Assembly (NCBI RefSeq): GCF_000699445.3
Contig: NC_067196.1
Location: 4,539,616-4,603,615, forward strand
Source of the DNA: Schistosoma haematobium
Taxonomy: Eukaryota > Platyhelminthes > Trematoda > Strigeidida > Schistosomatidae
DNA: 64,000 nucleotides
Direction of reading: 5' to 3'
A program made the translations under genes and the position numbers. Positions 23,836-33,979 of this stretch are shown piece after piece. Under the pieces are notes generated by a model. That model saw only the letters and a program-made list of their open reading frames with translations. It was not told the origin of the DNA and did not search any database. How positions within the stretch are numbered: position 1 is the first letter of the stretch; the number at the start of each line of letters is the position of its first letter.

Positions 23836-24589
23836 ACAAAGGAACTGATTTTCTAGAATGTTTGATAATAACATATTCAGTATACAGAAAAAAGTCTTAT
23901 AGATGCTACTGACTTCAATTTTTTTATGAAAAAAATGATCCTAAATTTAGTTGCTACGTAGACACTGATTAATTATTCTCTTTAAATGAAAAAAAAAATA
24001 TTAGAGATTCATTTTGTCTGATTAAAATCACTTTCGGTTACTTTGTATTTTAATTATAAAAGAAAAGAAAACAACTACAAAATCTGTTAGTTGTCACAAG
24101 TAAAACTGAATTTCGTCGTGAGCAAAAAGAAAAAGAAGAAGAAAAACGATAAAAACTGATTGGTTAATCAAATTTTCATTTAACCTTGAAAAACAAAAAA
24201 ATCATAACAAGTTGTTTAAATGTATCTGGTTACTATGATTGAATATTATATCATTTTGAATAGAAAACATAATTAAAATTAGTAGACATATAAGAATGAG
24301 ATTTATAGTGAATAATTAAAATTAGTAATATTCTATGTTATATCAATTAATGCATAGCTAATGTTATAGCGAATTGAAAGAAAGAGAGAGAGAAAAAAAC
24401 ATGAATCTTTGATCTTGTATTCTATTCCATCTGAACATTGATATCCTTTCTATCTTTACTTTAATTGTTTATCATTGCTTTTAGTTGAATGATGTTTACA
24501 ATTTATCCTGAATGTAGAGTCTATTACCTATAGAAAATGACATCTGAGGTTTTTATCAGTATGTGGTTGTGAAGATTATGAAGTTATTG
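23836..24589. other. Intergenic, no gene seen
   Basis: Very AT-rich, with A-tracts (aaaaagaaaaagaagaagaa) and no recognised feature. Confidence 0.5.
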
Positions 24590-25147
24590 ATTGAGATCAT
24601 AAATGGATTGATGTTAGACCACCATTGAAAACCTGGAAGCACTGGACAGACGTTTTATCCTATTGTGGGACTCCTCAACGGTGCGCATTCACGATCCCGA
24701 TTGAGGGATTTGAACCCAGGGACTTCAGTCCCGCGTGTGAACACTTAAGCTCTAGACCATTGAGTCGGTATCCAAGGGTGTTAATATTTAATCTCAACCA
24801 ATGCACGAAATTGCGTGATCATCTATTGTATTGAGATAGATAGCTGTCTCTACCCGACACGGATTAGCTCCACTGGTCACGGCTTCTCACTAGAACTCTG
24901 GGAATTCCCTCACGAAGCTAGTCACGAGTCAGCACATGTGATTATTAGTATAGGGTTGTAAATATTATTAGGTTTTTGAGCCATTGATTATCGGCTCAGT
25001 GGTCTAAAGAGTTCGAATCCCGCAAGCGGGATCGTGGATGCGCACTGTTGTGGAGTCTCAAAATAGGACGAAACGGCCATCCAAAGCTTCCAGAATTTCA
25101 ATGGTGGTCTAACATCAATCGGTTCATAATCTCAAACTGAGGTTTTA
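24590..25147. mobile_element. Hammerhead SINE family B, inverted pair
   Basis: The left copy (24,590 to about 24,950) is on the minus strand. It covers the tail, a decayed ribozyme, the tRNA-like head (gtctagagcttaag on the minus strand) and the upstream region ('ctcactagaactctgg'). The right copy (about 25,000-25,147) is on the plus strand, with head 'tcggctcagtggtct', B box 'gttcgaatcccg', a ribozyme region with a mutated core (TTGTGGA) and a tail. The two are arranged head to head. Confidence 0.75.
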
Positions 25148-25687
25148 CTATTGTAGAAATTCTATTGATTATGTCTTCTTTACTTGCCAAAAACTGAAAA
25201 AATTTCCGTTTTAAGAGAACCTGAAAAAAGAACTAGCTATGCATATTAGAATTAGTATCCGTTTAGTCATCTTTTCTTCTCTCTAGTTGTTGATAATTCT
25301 AAATATATATTGTTATCCTACACCAATACATAATCCAACTTTTCATGTAATAACAAGTAGCAATCCAAATGCAAGTAAATATGAATAGTAATTATTGATA
25401 AGAATCACAAAAGACAATTATTCACTTGTTGAGTATATACATTGATTTTAAGGTTTTTAATTATTGATTTGATACATCCAATGTTTAAAATAGGCACCGA
25501 TTATGTTACTCAGAATGACAATGAAAGTTTCACAATTAAGCCATTAAGTTCAATGGGTTAAACATAACCAAAAACTTCGATTTCAGCTAGAAATCTTCAT
25601 TATTTAAAAATTTGAATAAATATATTTTGCCTTATGAAATGAATTCGAAGTTGGTATGAGAAAGAGGTAAAATGATATCGAAATCTC
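25148..25687. other. Intergenic, no gene seen
   Basis: AT-rich DNA without recognised content. Confidence 0.5.
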
Positions 25688-25872
25688 ATAGTTAAACTCA
25701 TGAATCAATTGAAGTTAGATCACCATGGAAAAACGTGAAAGCACTGGACGATCGTTTCATCCTAGTATGGGACTCCTCGGTGGTACGCATCCACGAACTT
25801 TCCTCTCCATAACTCATAAAATCAACTATCAAAATTACTATAATATCCATAAAACCCCTCTCTGATATCAAA
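25688..25872. mobile_element. Hammerhead SINE family B, short foldback pair
   Basis: A minus-strand tail and ribozyme fragment (25,690-25,795, with 'gaaagcactggacgatcg' and 'catcctagtatgggactcct') joins directly to a plus-strand tail (about 25,805-25,872, 'tactataatatccataaaac'). The tRNA-like head is missing. Confidence 0.7.
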
Positions 25873-26505
25873 ATCATTATTAAAGTCAACAAAATCAAAC
25901 AGATATAATATGTAATTATGAGAATAAAGATATTTTTAAATACACATTTGTAAAAGTCATAAATAAATATGGTAATAGAATAATATTTAAAATATTCCTT
26001 CATTACAATGAGCTAAAACTTTCCTTTACACATAACAACAACTTTAGGATGTACTCAAGCGGTAAACATAAAGAAATCTTGATAGTGTTTCACAGAATTT
26101 ATAAACAGTTCTAATAACAATGTGGTACCTAGCCTGTCGTATACCCTGATGGTAATCTCATGACTTTCAGGTTGCCTGATCTGCTAAGAGCGATGCGACA
26201 GTACATGATGCTATTGTTGTATGCTAGGTTCAAAGAGAATCTTATGCTATATGCATGCAAATCCTCCCTGTTATTGTTCTTAATATTAATATTTGATTTC
26301 ATTAATTGATCATATCTCATCAAATGTTCAAGTATCTAACTGTTAGTATTCTTATCTCTAACTGTTCTATTATCTAGAAACAACGTGATTACATATAATT
26401 CAATACATTAAAAAGGTCCCAGTTTGTTTGTTTTTTCCAAATAAATATTGAAATAATGAAATCACCTTTTTCTTAGAAAAAATATTTAAAACTTTTGTTG
26501 ATATT
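25873..26505. other. Intergenic, no gene seen
   Basis: AT-rich. 26,120-26,260 is slightly richer in GC but shows no recognised family. Confidence 0.45.
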
Positions 26506-26656
26506 CAAACGCGATGGCGTTTGAAGCGAACAGTACTGGGTTAGAGTCCCAGAGTGAACATCAACTCTGAGATGCAAGTACATCCAGCTGACGAGTCCCA
26601 AATAAGACGAAACGCGCATCAAACTGGATTCCACTGCTAACCACTATCCATCTTTT
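26506..26656 (+). mobile_element. Hammerhead SINE family A with tRNA-like head
   Basis: It holds the 3' half of the tRNA-like head (gatggcgtttgaagcgaac, then the B-box-like ggttagagtcc), 'catcaactctgagatgcaag', the hammerhead and 'ccactgctaaccactatcca'. It lacks the usual downstream tail. The hammerhead inside is annotated separately. Confidence 0.85.
26582..26629 (+). ncRNA. Type-I hammerhead ribozyme, core intact
   Basis: Stem I is ATCCAG (26,582-26,587) with CTGGAT (26,624-26,629). The core CTGACGA is at 26,588-26,594 and GAAA at 26,609-26,612, with stem II between them. The cleavage triplet is AUC, ending at 26,620. Stem III is the usual very short one and has one C-A mismatch (ACGCGCAT). 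Sm-alpha hammerheads are known to cleave, probably as dimers. This copy retains all catalytic bases that I can check. Confidence 0.7.
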
Positions 26657-27055
26657 GTTGATATTTTTATAAATGTAACCAATGAGTTATTGATTATAAT
26701 GATGGGTTCCTAAACTGTTCCGATACCCAAAATATATCTAGATCAATGAGAAGGAAAAAAAAAACAAAAATGTAATCAACGTTATAATCAGATTTATACT
26801 TTTATAATGAATTAATATCAATAAAACATATTCATCACAATCGTAAGAAAAGCTAAAACTGGAATGGGTTCCCAAACTCGAGTTACCTAGTCTCATATTA
26901 AGTAATATTGAACTAAATGACTGAATATATTTAGATCTAAACAATTAGACAACATCATATTTGTTATTACTTTGACATTGAAATTTATAAGAAATACAAT
27001 GAATTTATCTCATTCAACTGACTCTTTATCATAGAAAACTTTTTTATCTGGTTAG
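26657..27055. other. Intergenic, no gene seen
   Basis: AT-rich DNA with no recognised feature. Confidence 0.5.
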
Positions 27056-27176
27056 CGTACTTTTTTAGCGAGTTGTTTTTTTTTATGGGATAGGGTCATT
27101 AACCCCATACCCAACCCTCCTTCTTTATCGAGGCTTGGGATCGGCAGTAACCCTAACCCTAACCTTTTTTTTCTAG
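27056..27176 (-). mobile_element. RTE-type 5'-region fragment ending in CCCTAA repeats
   Basis: The block (ggttagcgtacttttttagc ... gggatagggtcattaacccc) is the reverse complement of the 20,640-20,760 RTE 5' region. It ends 'ggcagtaaccctaaccctaa', about 2.5 copies of the telomere-type hexamer at 27,138-27,154. Confidence 0.5.
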
Positions 27177-27740
27177 CAAATCTAGTACTATGGAATTATT
27201 TCTTACTTATACCTAACTGATAAGCTATTTGTTCATTAAATAGAACTACTCTTGTACAAAACTATAATCTCAAACGTCATTATTAGTTAATTAATTATTA
27301 ATTGTTTATAAATTGATGGATCAGCTGTTTGTCTGTAAATTCAATTTTATGACTCATATTTTCGCAAGGATAGATATGATTGGCTGAAAATATTAACCAA
27401 TCAAAACATTGAATTAAAGAAGAATGTTTTAAACAAAGTATGAAGTAATTGCTCAATAATTGACTTATTTATCAGTTATAACTATATATATCAAATAAGA
27501 TTACTTTAAATCTATTAAACTTCTTTAAAATAGATTAATTTTCGTTTTAAATCACAAGTTTATTACATACTTTTCACATGTAAGATCTTTATTTCCCATC
27601 TTATTAAACTTATTAAAGATGAATCTTTTGAAAGAAGGATTATCAAAGAATGTTCTGTACACTGAAATTATACTTCATTTTATAAAATTAGTTTCCTAAA
27701 AATAATGCTGACATCTTGAAGGCAGTATATACTTAAAACT
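27177..27740. other. Intergenic, no gene seen
   Basis: Very AT-rich, without recognised content. Confidence 0.5.
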
Positions 27741-28165
27741 GTAACTCTGTCAGGGAAGCCCTACTCACTACCTTCTTGTGACGAGATGTTGTTTACAAAA
27801 TTGAGAGGACTAAAGGGAAATATCCCGTACTATATGGAGGATCCACTTAGTGGAATTGGAAAACCCTCATTCCAAATCAATGGTGCACATGGGCTAGCTC
27901 CAGGATCCTGAAAGTACAAATAGTGTATGAACCATTTGTTGGTCACCGGCTATCATGAGACTGCATCTTCTGAAGTTGCTCCACTGCCTTGTGGATTAGA
28001 CCTTTAGGTCGAGGGCTCCGAGTGTGGCCCCCTAAGAAAACCACCTGCCTCGGTCTGGGCATCCGTGCAGTATCCCAGCCCCTACACAAATCGAATGATT
28101 TATGTGGCGCATATCTATTTGGTACCTTCTTGTACCAATGTTTATGTGTTTAAATAAATAAATAC
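27741..28165 (+). mobile_element. 3' end of a non-LTR retroelement
   Basis: Same family as at 13,535. It contains 'cagggaagccctactcacta', 'gcatcttctgaagttgctcc' and 'ggcatccgtgcagtatccca', and ends 'gtgtttaaataaataaata'. No coding sequence remains. Confidence 0.6.
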
Positions 28166-28968
28166 AGTAGATTTCAATATTCTTGAAAAAAATTTACTTG
28201 TCTAGAGAAAGTTTCTTTGATTACAAGATAAGTAAAGTCAATCGCTGAGTAGTTCACCGTTTTGTTACATCATTTGATCATTATTAAGAGAATATGCGCA
28301 TACAACATCAACGTTATTTTGATATTATGTAAAAGTTTGAATTTTGACAACACTTTAACCAGTATCACCTTTTATAATTGAATTGTGTCCACCTAGTGAA
28401 ATCAATAGTCAGAAGTGAGGAAGTTTGAAGATATATTTCATAGGTTATTAATAAATTGAGCAGTGACTGATCTAAACTGGCTAACGGTTGTAGGAGAAGT
28501 TGAGCATAGCGTTCTCACTCGTGATCTGATGCAGAGACATAACTGAACGTCTTCTGCTAAATGAGTACATTAAAACTAATATAATCAGTATCAAATATCA
28601 AAGACTTACAAAGCTATTGATTTTGAAAATTTATTTACCGCTGAATACTTTTTTAAAAGAATTTCAAACTTATCATGAAGAAAATTATGATTCAATTCAT
28701 ATTGATTCATTGAAGTGATTGATACCATTTCCTCATTGTATATTGTGATGTTCCACGAGGAAGTTGAATAATAACACAACTGATTAGAAACATTTTCATA
28801 TTTATTTTGGATATGATTTAGTGAAATAGATAATAAACTAGAATTTATTGTAACATTTTATATTCATCTTAAGAACAAAACAGTTTATAATCAGTAGACT
28901 TAATTAGTAGTACATTACTATCATCATATAATCAAACATGTTATATTGAACAAAGCAATTTATTTCAC
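28166..28968. other. Intergenic, no gene seen
   Basis: AT-rich. A 35-base stretch at 28,883-28,917 recurs with one change at 30,245-30,279. Confidence 0.5.
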
Positions 28969-29072
28969 ATCAACTCTGAGACGCAGGTACATCCAGTTGA
29001 CGAGTCCCAAACAGGACGAAACGCGCGTCAAACTGCATTCCACTGCTAGCCACTATCCATCTTTGCTTATAA
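28969..29072 (+). mobile_element. Hammerhead SINE family A (core mutated)
   Basis: This copy runs from 'catcaactctgagacgcagg' to 'cactatccatctttgcttat'. The core reads TTGACGA, so the catalytic C is T; GAAA, stem III (ACGCGCGT) and the GUC triplet are kept. Stem I is weakened. Confidence 0.85.
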
Positions 29073-29324
29073 AGCAATTTATTGTTGTTGTTATTATTAT
29101 TATAAACACATTACTTATCATTAGTAAGACAACTGTAAAAAAACTAAGATAATGCTGCGTATATATACTAAGAGAAAAGTATAAATTAGTATTTTATACA
29201 AATCAAATGAAGCTAGATTAACCATTCTAGTTTCCCTTATCTAATAATCAATACCGTTTTTGACTCCTGGATGATACATATACAATCCTCAAGGAATTCG
29301 TCACCAATTGTTGCTATTTCACAA

Positions 29325-29462
29325 TGAAAAAGATACTGGGTTCGACTAACAGAGTCAAGATCAATTGTGAAATTCAGGTACATCCAGTTAACGAGTTCCC
29401 AAATATGATGAAACTTGAGTCATAGATTCCACTTCTAGTAAGCATGCATCTTTTTTTCTTAT
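29325..29462 (+). mobile_element. Old hammerhead SINE family A copy
   Basis: The layout is still visible: a B-box-like 'gggttcgactaac', 'gaaattcaggtacatccag' and 'aacgagttcccaaatatgat', ending 'catgcatc'. All ribozyme parts are diverged. Confidence 0.65.
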
Positions 29463-29564
29463 AATAGCTGTTCAATGATTTTAATAATAATTATTCGAAC
29501 TCATAAATTAAACAATTAAATAAATTACGTAATCATTATGAAATAAACAAGCATATCATCAGAT

Positions 29565-29650
29565 GGGTTTTTTGTGGAGATTGTAGTAATTTCAATGGTT
29601 AAGATCATAAGTCATTTGAATCTAGACCACCATGGAAAACCTGGAAGCAC
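29565..29650 (-). mobile_element. Hammerhead SINE family B tail, cut at the ribozyme cleavage site
   Basis: On the minus strand the fragment starts GTGCTTCCAGGTTTTCCATG, the sequence just 3' of the predicted cleavage bond. It runs through the tail to 'cacaaaaaacccatctgatg'. Nothing upstream of the cleavage point is present. Confidence 0.75.
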
Positions 29651-30535
29651 AGAACTTTTCATAAACGCGCTTAAATAAATTATGTGAATAAGGGCCAATA
29701 ATGATGTGTTAAGACAAACAAAGGACTGTTAATGTCAGAAACAGATAGCCCAGATATTCAAGCACTTATTGTTTAATTATAGAGCTAAATATACACAATG
29801 TGAAATACATGGTTTTACTTACAGTATTGTTGTAATTTTTTTCATTCTCATTTAATATGTGTAATACATATGGTTTATCCTCAAATGATTCAGTTACTTA
29901 TAAACATTTAAAAGAAAAACTTATGTACTACTTATTATCTTCCACCACCACCATCCTCACCACCTCCACCACCACAACAACAACAAGAAGAACAAAACAA
30001 AAAAATATATTCTTACAGTATGATTTGTTGATTCCCACTTTTTAATTAACTTCATTTTAATTTGATCAATCAATCAGATTTAAGAATTAGAATAACAAAA
30101 ATGAAACATACCAACCAAAAAAATAGTCACACTATGTATGATTCATTGTAGAATTATGCTAATGAAAAGGAAATTCCTATTCGAATACCTCAAATTAGTA
30201 TATAAATATAAGATCAAGATAGAAATGAATAACTTTATAGAATCGTTTATAATCAGTAGACTTAATTAGTAGTATATTAATTATCATATAAATTATCATT
30301 CTATTTCATCCATCCATCCATCCATTCATTCATTCATTCATTATTATTCATATTAATATATTATAGAAAATTTTGTTTGAATCAAACTTGATTATACATT
30401 CAACTTTCGATTTCCTTTTCATTTCTTTGTAAAAAAAGAAAAGAAAAAAGAAAAATTTATAAAACATTGAATCATTTTTATTAAAAAAAGATTTATTTTT
30501 TTGGTTTTTCTTTTCTGTTTTTTTTTATCTTTGCA
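29651..30535. other. Upstream region of the sulfotransferase gene
   Basis: AT-rich, with simple repeats: CCA/CAA-type at 29,941-29,996 and (CATC/CATT)n at about 30,307-30,341. T-rich runs lie just before the proposed start codon (30,485-30,531). I could not place a promoter. Confidence 0.4.
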
Positions 30536-33500
30536 ATGAATCTATTACAACCATTATTGAATGAAAAAGAAGTTCAAACAGATGAAGAAATTATTGAAAA
30601 TCAATTGGTGAATTTAATCAATTTGATATGTTCTAATCAACGTTGGTTAAACAAGAAAAAAAAAGGTAAAAAAGTTTTTTTGTTGTTTTCGATTGAGATC
30701 ATGAACCGATTGATGTAAGACCACTTCTGGAAACCTGGAAGCACTGAACGGCCGTTTCGTCCTATTATGGGACTTCTCAGTAGTGCGCATCCACGATCCC
30801 GCGCGCGGGATTCGAACCCAGAGCCTTCGGTCTTGCGCGCGAACGCTTAACCTACTGGACCACTGAGCCGGCATCCAACGGTGATAGTGTCGTTGTTGTT
30901 GTTATTTTCCATTTAGTTTATTATGTAACTGAATAGAGTTAGTTGTTCAATTCATTTAATATTGTTGTGTATTTGAATCGTTTTTTCAATTGATGTTTAA
31001 GACTGTAATTAACCATCAGTCTCACTCTTATTGACATATGTGCCTCCAGTGCGAATTGCTTCGATATTGCCTTAAATCACAAGTATTATATACAATGATA
31101 GATAATGTATAGAAGTGAAATCCTATTTGTGACTGGTCAGTTGAATATGTCTGCATCTTACAGTTGATATTAATTCCGGGATTCGAACCGTTCACTTTAA
31201 ACGCCATCACGTTATTCACTTGGCTGATATATTCTGATAGCCACCTGCTTATGCAATTATTTCATTTTTTTTAAAAATTCCTTGAATCGAACATAATTTA
31301 CTAATCATCTGTTGTAAAATAAAAACAATTTATGTCAGATGAAACGTAGCGCAAAAATTGTTCAATGTTTCAATATTACAAATTAATACAGATCATAAGA
31401 GGAAGGTATTGAGAAAGAAAAAAAACTGTTTAAATACTAATTGTATATTAAAATAATCATGAATATTTATTTATATATATAAGAAATTTTCTTCATTACT
31501 AAGTCATATTAGCTAAAAAACAGATCATTGAATAATAGGTGAAATTGTATAGTCAGTTCATCCTAGTTCGAAGTACCTTCTTTATAGTCTGTAAACAAAT
31601 GGGGTCGAACTTATAACTTTTAGTTCAATGGTTGAGAGCATGAGTCAAATGAAGCCAGACCACTATGGAAAACCTATAAACACTGGACGGCTGTTTCGTC
31701 CTGATAAAGGACTCTTCGGCAGTGAGCATCCACGATCTCACCCCCGCGAGATTCGAACCTATAACCTATCAGCCTCGCGCGCGAGCGTTTAATTCGTTGG
31801 TTGCCGGCTGATTAGTCTAGTGGTATCTTCAGATCTCTTGATGAGTTTCTTAAATTTAGACCGTTAAGTCAGTATTCAGTTCTCTAAAACTGAGTACTAT
31901 AATTAGTAAAACACTGTCTTACTTTTTCAATAAGGTTTTGTTTTTCTAATATAACTGTTGTTTTATCATTTTCCTTTTTTTTGGAATTCAAGTGAATACC
32001 GTACGTAGTCTGCTGAAAAAATACTGTTTTACCTCAATGTTCAACAGATTATCGTCATTACTAATAAAAACATTAAGAACTTTAATATTGCAATCATTCA
32101 CCTTGTTAACATCATCAGCATCATCATCATCCTCATCATTATCTATATCAAACGAGTTGCTTATTATTGGTGCTGGTCAAATGAGAACTGGTACAACTAG
32201 TTTAAAATTTGCACTTCAATTATTATTTAATCAACCATGTTATCATATGTATGATGTAATTTATAAATATCAAGAATCACATATTAAAAAATGGATTAAT
32301 ATATTTAATATGCATCAGAAATGTGTTAATATTGATAAAGCTAATTGGAATGATATATTCAATGAGTGTAAATTTGCTGTGGATTATCCAACATGTGTAT
32401 TTTATAAAGAATTAATGAATATTTATCCAAATGCCAAGGTAAATGAACTTTAGTTTGCTTTTTTTAATTGACTTATGATCTTAACCATTGAAGTTACTAT
32501 AATATCCACAACAAAAAATCAATTCTGATATGAATCATCATATGCTCACTAGTGACTAGCTTTAAGAGGTATTTCCTGGGGTTCTAGTGAGAAACAGTGA
32601 CTAGTGAAGTTCAACTGGGTCTGTTGTGAGATATTAACTCACTGATGACAATGATGAATGTGTTGCACGATTTTGTGGATTAGTTGAAGTTAGACATTAA
32701 CACTGTTGGATGCCAGACAGCTCGGTGGTATAGAAATTAAGTGTTCGCGAGCGAGATCGATAGGTCGTGGTTTGGAATCTTGCGGTGCGGGATCATGGAT
32801 GCGCACTGCTGAGGAGTCCCACACTGGGACGAAACGGACATCCAAAGCTTTCAGGTTTTCCATGATGGTCTAGCTTTAATTAACTGATGAATTCAACCGT
32901 AAAAGATGCATAAATACGTTCCAATAATCTGTCTAAATGTTGAATATTTATTGTAAGAATTGAAATTCTTCTATATTGAATCAAGTACATTATTATAACT
33001 GTTCATAAATGAAAAATTCAGCTCATATTAATTAAATTACGTAAACTATTCTATTTGTTAAATACTTTTAATAGTAAACAAAATTTATCAGCTGATATAT
33101 TTATTATTTGATCTTAACGAATAACAAGAGAAGTTTATTATAATGATTTAATATAACTAAAATTTATTCACTTGGTATTGTTTGGCTTGTATCTTCCCAA
33201 TGAGGTTTAACACTGCAATTGATCAGTCTGTTATTGGCATATATGCACACTGTGCGTATTGCCTCGATATTGTTTTAATTCATCACAAGCTTTATAAGCA
33301 ATAATTAATAGTGTCTAGACATGGAATCCAGAACGCGCGTCGCAGAGTGAACATTAACTCTCTGAGATGCAGGTGCATCCAACTGACGAGTTCCAAATAG
33401 GACGAAACACGCGTCACACTGGATTCCAATGCTAGCCACTATCCATCATTGCTTACAAAAATATCCTATATACTGAAAGAATTATTTTTTCTCGGATTTT

Positions 33501-33979
33501 TTTTGTAGGTAATTTTAACAATTCGAGATGCTGATTCATGGATTTCAAGTTGTCGAGCAACAACTGCTTCTGATATGGTTATGACTAAACATGTCACATT
33601 TACTGAAAATATTATTTATCGTTTACGTGGATTGAAAAGTTTACCAATATTACATGATAAAATGTACACTAAGGCATTTGGTTCAAATTATGATCAAATG
33701 ACAGATGATGAATTGAAAAATGCTTTTATTAAATGGAATCAAGAGATTATCAATTATGTTCCAAAAGATCGTTTATTAATTTTCGATCCAAATGATGGAT
33801 GGAAACCTTTATGTGAATTTTTAAATATTCCTATTCCTGAAAATATTCCATTTCCTCATTTGAATAAACGAATAGATTTAAGGAATAGTTTATTAAAATA
33901 TCGATTTTTAGCACAATTTTTAAATTTTTCATTCATTATTTCATTTTTATGGTTTATTCATTATATGATTACATCTTAA
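30536..33979 (+). CDS. Sulfotransferase family protein (schistosome SULT-OR-like), three exons
   Basis: Proposed exons are 30,536-30,665, 31,993-32,438 and 33,509-33,979, giving 348 residues. The intron phases agree (1 and 0), with gt/ag at each junction. The first exon is the least certain; without it, translation could start at ATG 32,037 (290 residues). The product is a P-loop sulfotransferase that should use PAPS as sulfate donor. The motif GAGQMRTGTTS (residues 103-113 of the 348) is the phosphosulfate-binding loop, followed by the family signatures DYPTC and NIYPNAKVILTIRD, the latter split by intron 2. This pattern matches the schistosome enzyme that activates oxamniquine; the natural substrate is unknown. 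A hydrophobic stretch and a serine run encoded by TCA/TCC precede the P-loop. The C terminus ends in a hydrophobic segment (FSFIISFLWFIHYMI), suggesting membrane anchoring. AATAAA lies at 34,132. Both introns are loaded with hammerhead SINEs. Confidence 0.8.
30688..30890 (-). mobile_element. Hammerhead SINE family B in sulfotransferase intron 1
   Basis: On the minus strand it has the head 'gccggctcagtggtccagta', B box 'gggttcgaatcc', a hammerhead and a tail. The core reads CTGAGAA (G changed to A) and the cleavage triplet is GUU, so activity is doubtful. Stem I (CACT/AGTG) and stem II are otherwise paired. Confidence 0.85.
31015..31228 (-). mobile_element. Hammerhead SINE family A, diverged, in intron 1
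   Basis: Read on the minus strand it has the tRNA-like head (ccaagtgaataacgtgatgg; B box 'cggttcgaatccc') and, at the other end, the family tail (gcaatatcgaagcaattcgc, caataagagtgagactgatg). The ribozyme portion between them is too diverged to recognise. Confidence 0.65.
31622..31820 (-). mobile_element. Hammerhead SINE family B in intron 1
   Basis: On the minus strand, 'gactaatcagccggcaacca' leads into the head, B box 'aggttcgaatctcgcggggg' and a hammerhead whose core is CCGAAGA (U4 lost), followed by an intact GAAA, a GUC triplet and the tail. Confidence 0.8.
32463..32905 (+). mobile_element. Hammerhead SINE family B, long copy in sulfotransferase intron 2
   Basis: It runs from the tail of one unit (cttatgatcttaaccattg) through 'gctcactagtgactagcttt', the tRNA-like head (ccagacagctcggtggtata) and the hammerhead (32,801-32,850) into the next tail (gctttcaggttttccatgat). 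That is slightly more than one 400-bp unit, in the same orientation as the gene. Confidence 0.85.
32801..32850 (+). ncRNA. Hammerhead-like core in sense orientation within an intron
   Basis: CTGAGGA (32,809-32,815), a five-pair stem II (GTCCC/GGGAC) and GAAA (32,831-32,834) are intact. The cleavage triplet is AUC (32,840-32,842). Stem I is poorly paired (CACTG against CAAAG) and stem III has a mismatch, so activity may be weak. Confidence 0.5.
33180..33470. mobile_element. Hammerhead SINE family A, composite foldback in intron 2
   Basis: A minus-strand tail and 3' part (33,185 to about 33,345: 'gatcagtctgttattggcat', 'tattgcctcgatattg', 'tggaatccagaacgcgcgtc') is followed by a plus-strand ribozyme unit (33,345-33,460). 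The tRNA-like head is lacking. Confidence 0.75.
33376..33426 (+). ncRNA. Type-I hammerhead ribozyme, core intact, sense in intron 2
   Basis: CTGACGA (33,383-33,389), GAAA (33,404-33,407) and GUC (33,413-33,415) are all present. Stem II pairs through one G-T, stem III is the short ACACGCGT type, and stem I pairs over TCCA/TGGA. Cleavage here would cut the intron of the sulfotransferase pre-mRNA about 90 bases before the acceptor. Confidence 0.6.

Noticed and set aside
27138..27154. Interstitial telomere
   Set aside because: Only about 2.5 hexamers; too short to claim, so it is kept only as a low-interest note.
31992..32453. Sulfotransferase starting at GTG 31,992
   Set aside because: Animal genes rarely start at GTG, and 31,991-31,992 is the AG of a splice acceptor after a T-rich tract. 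An upstream exon fits the phase.
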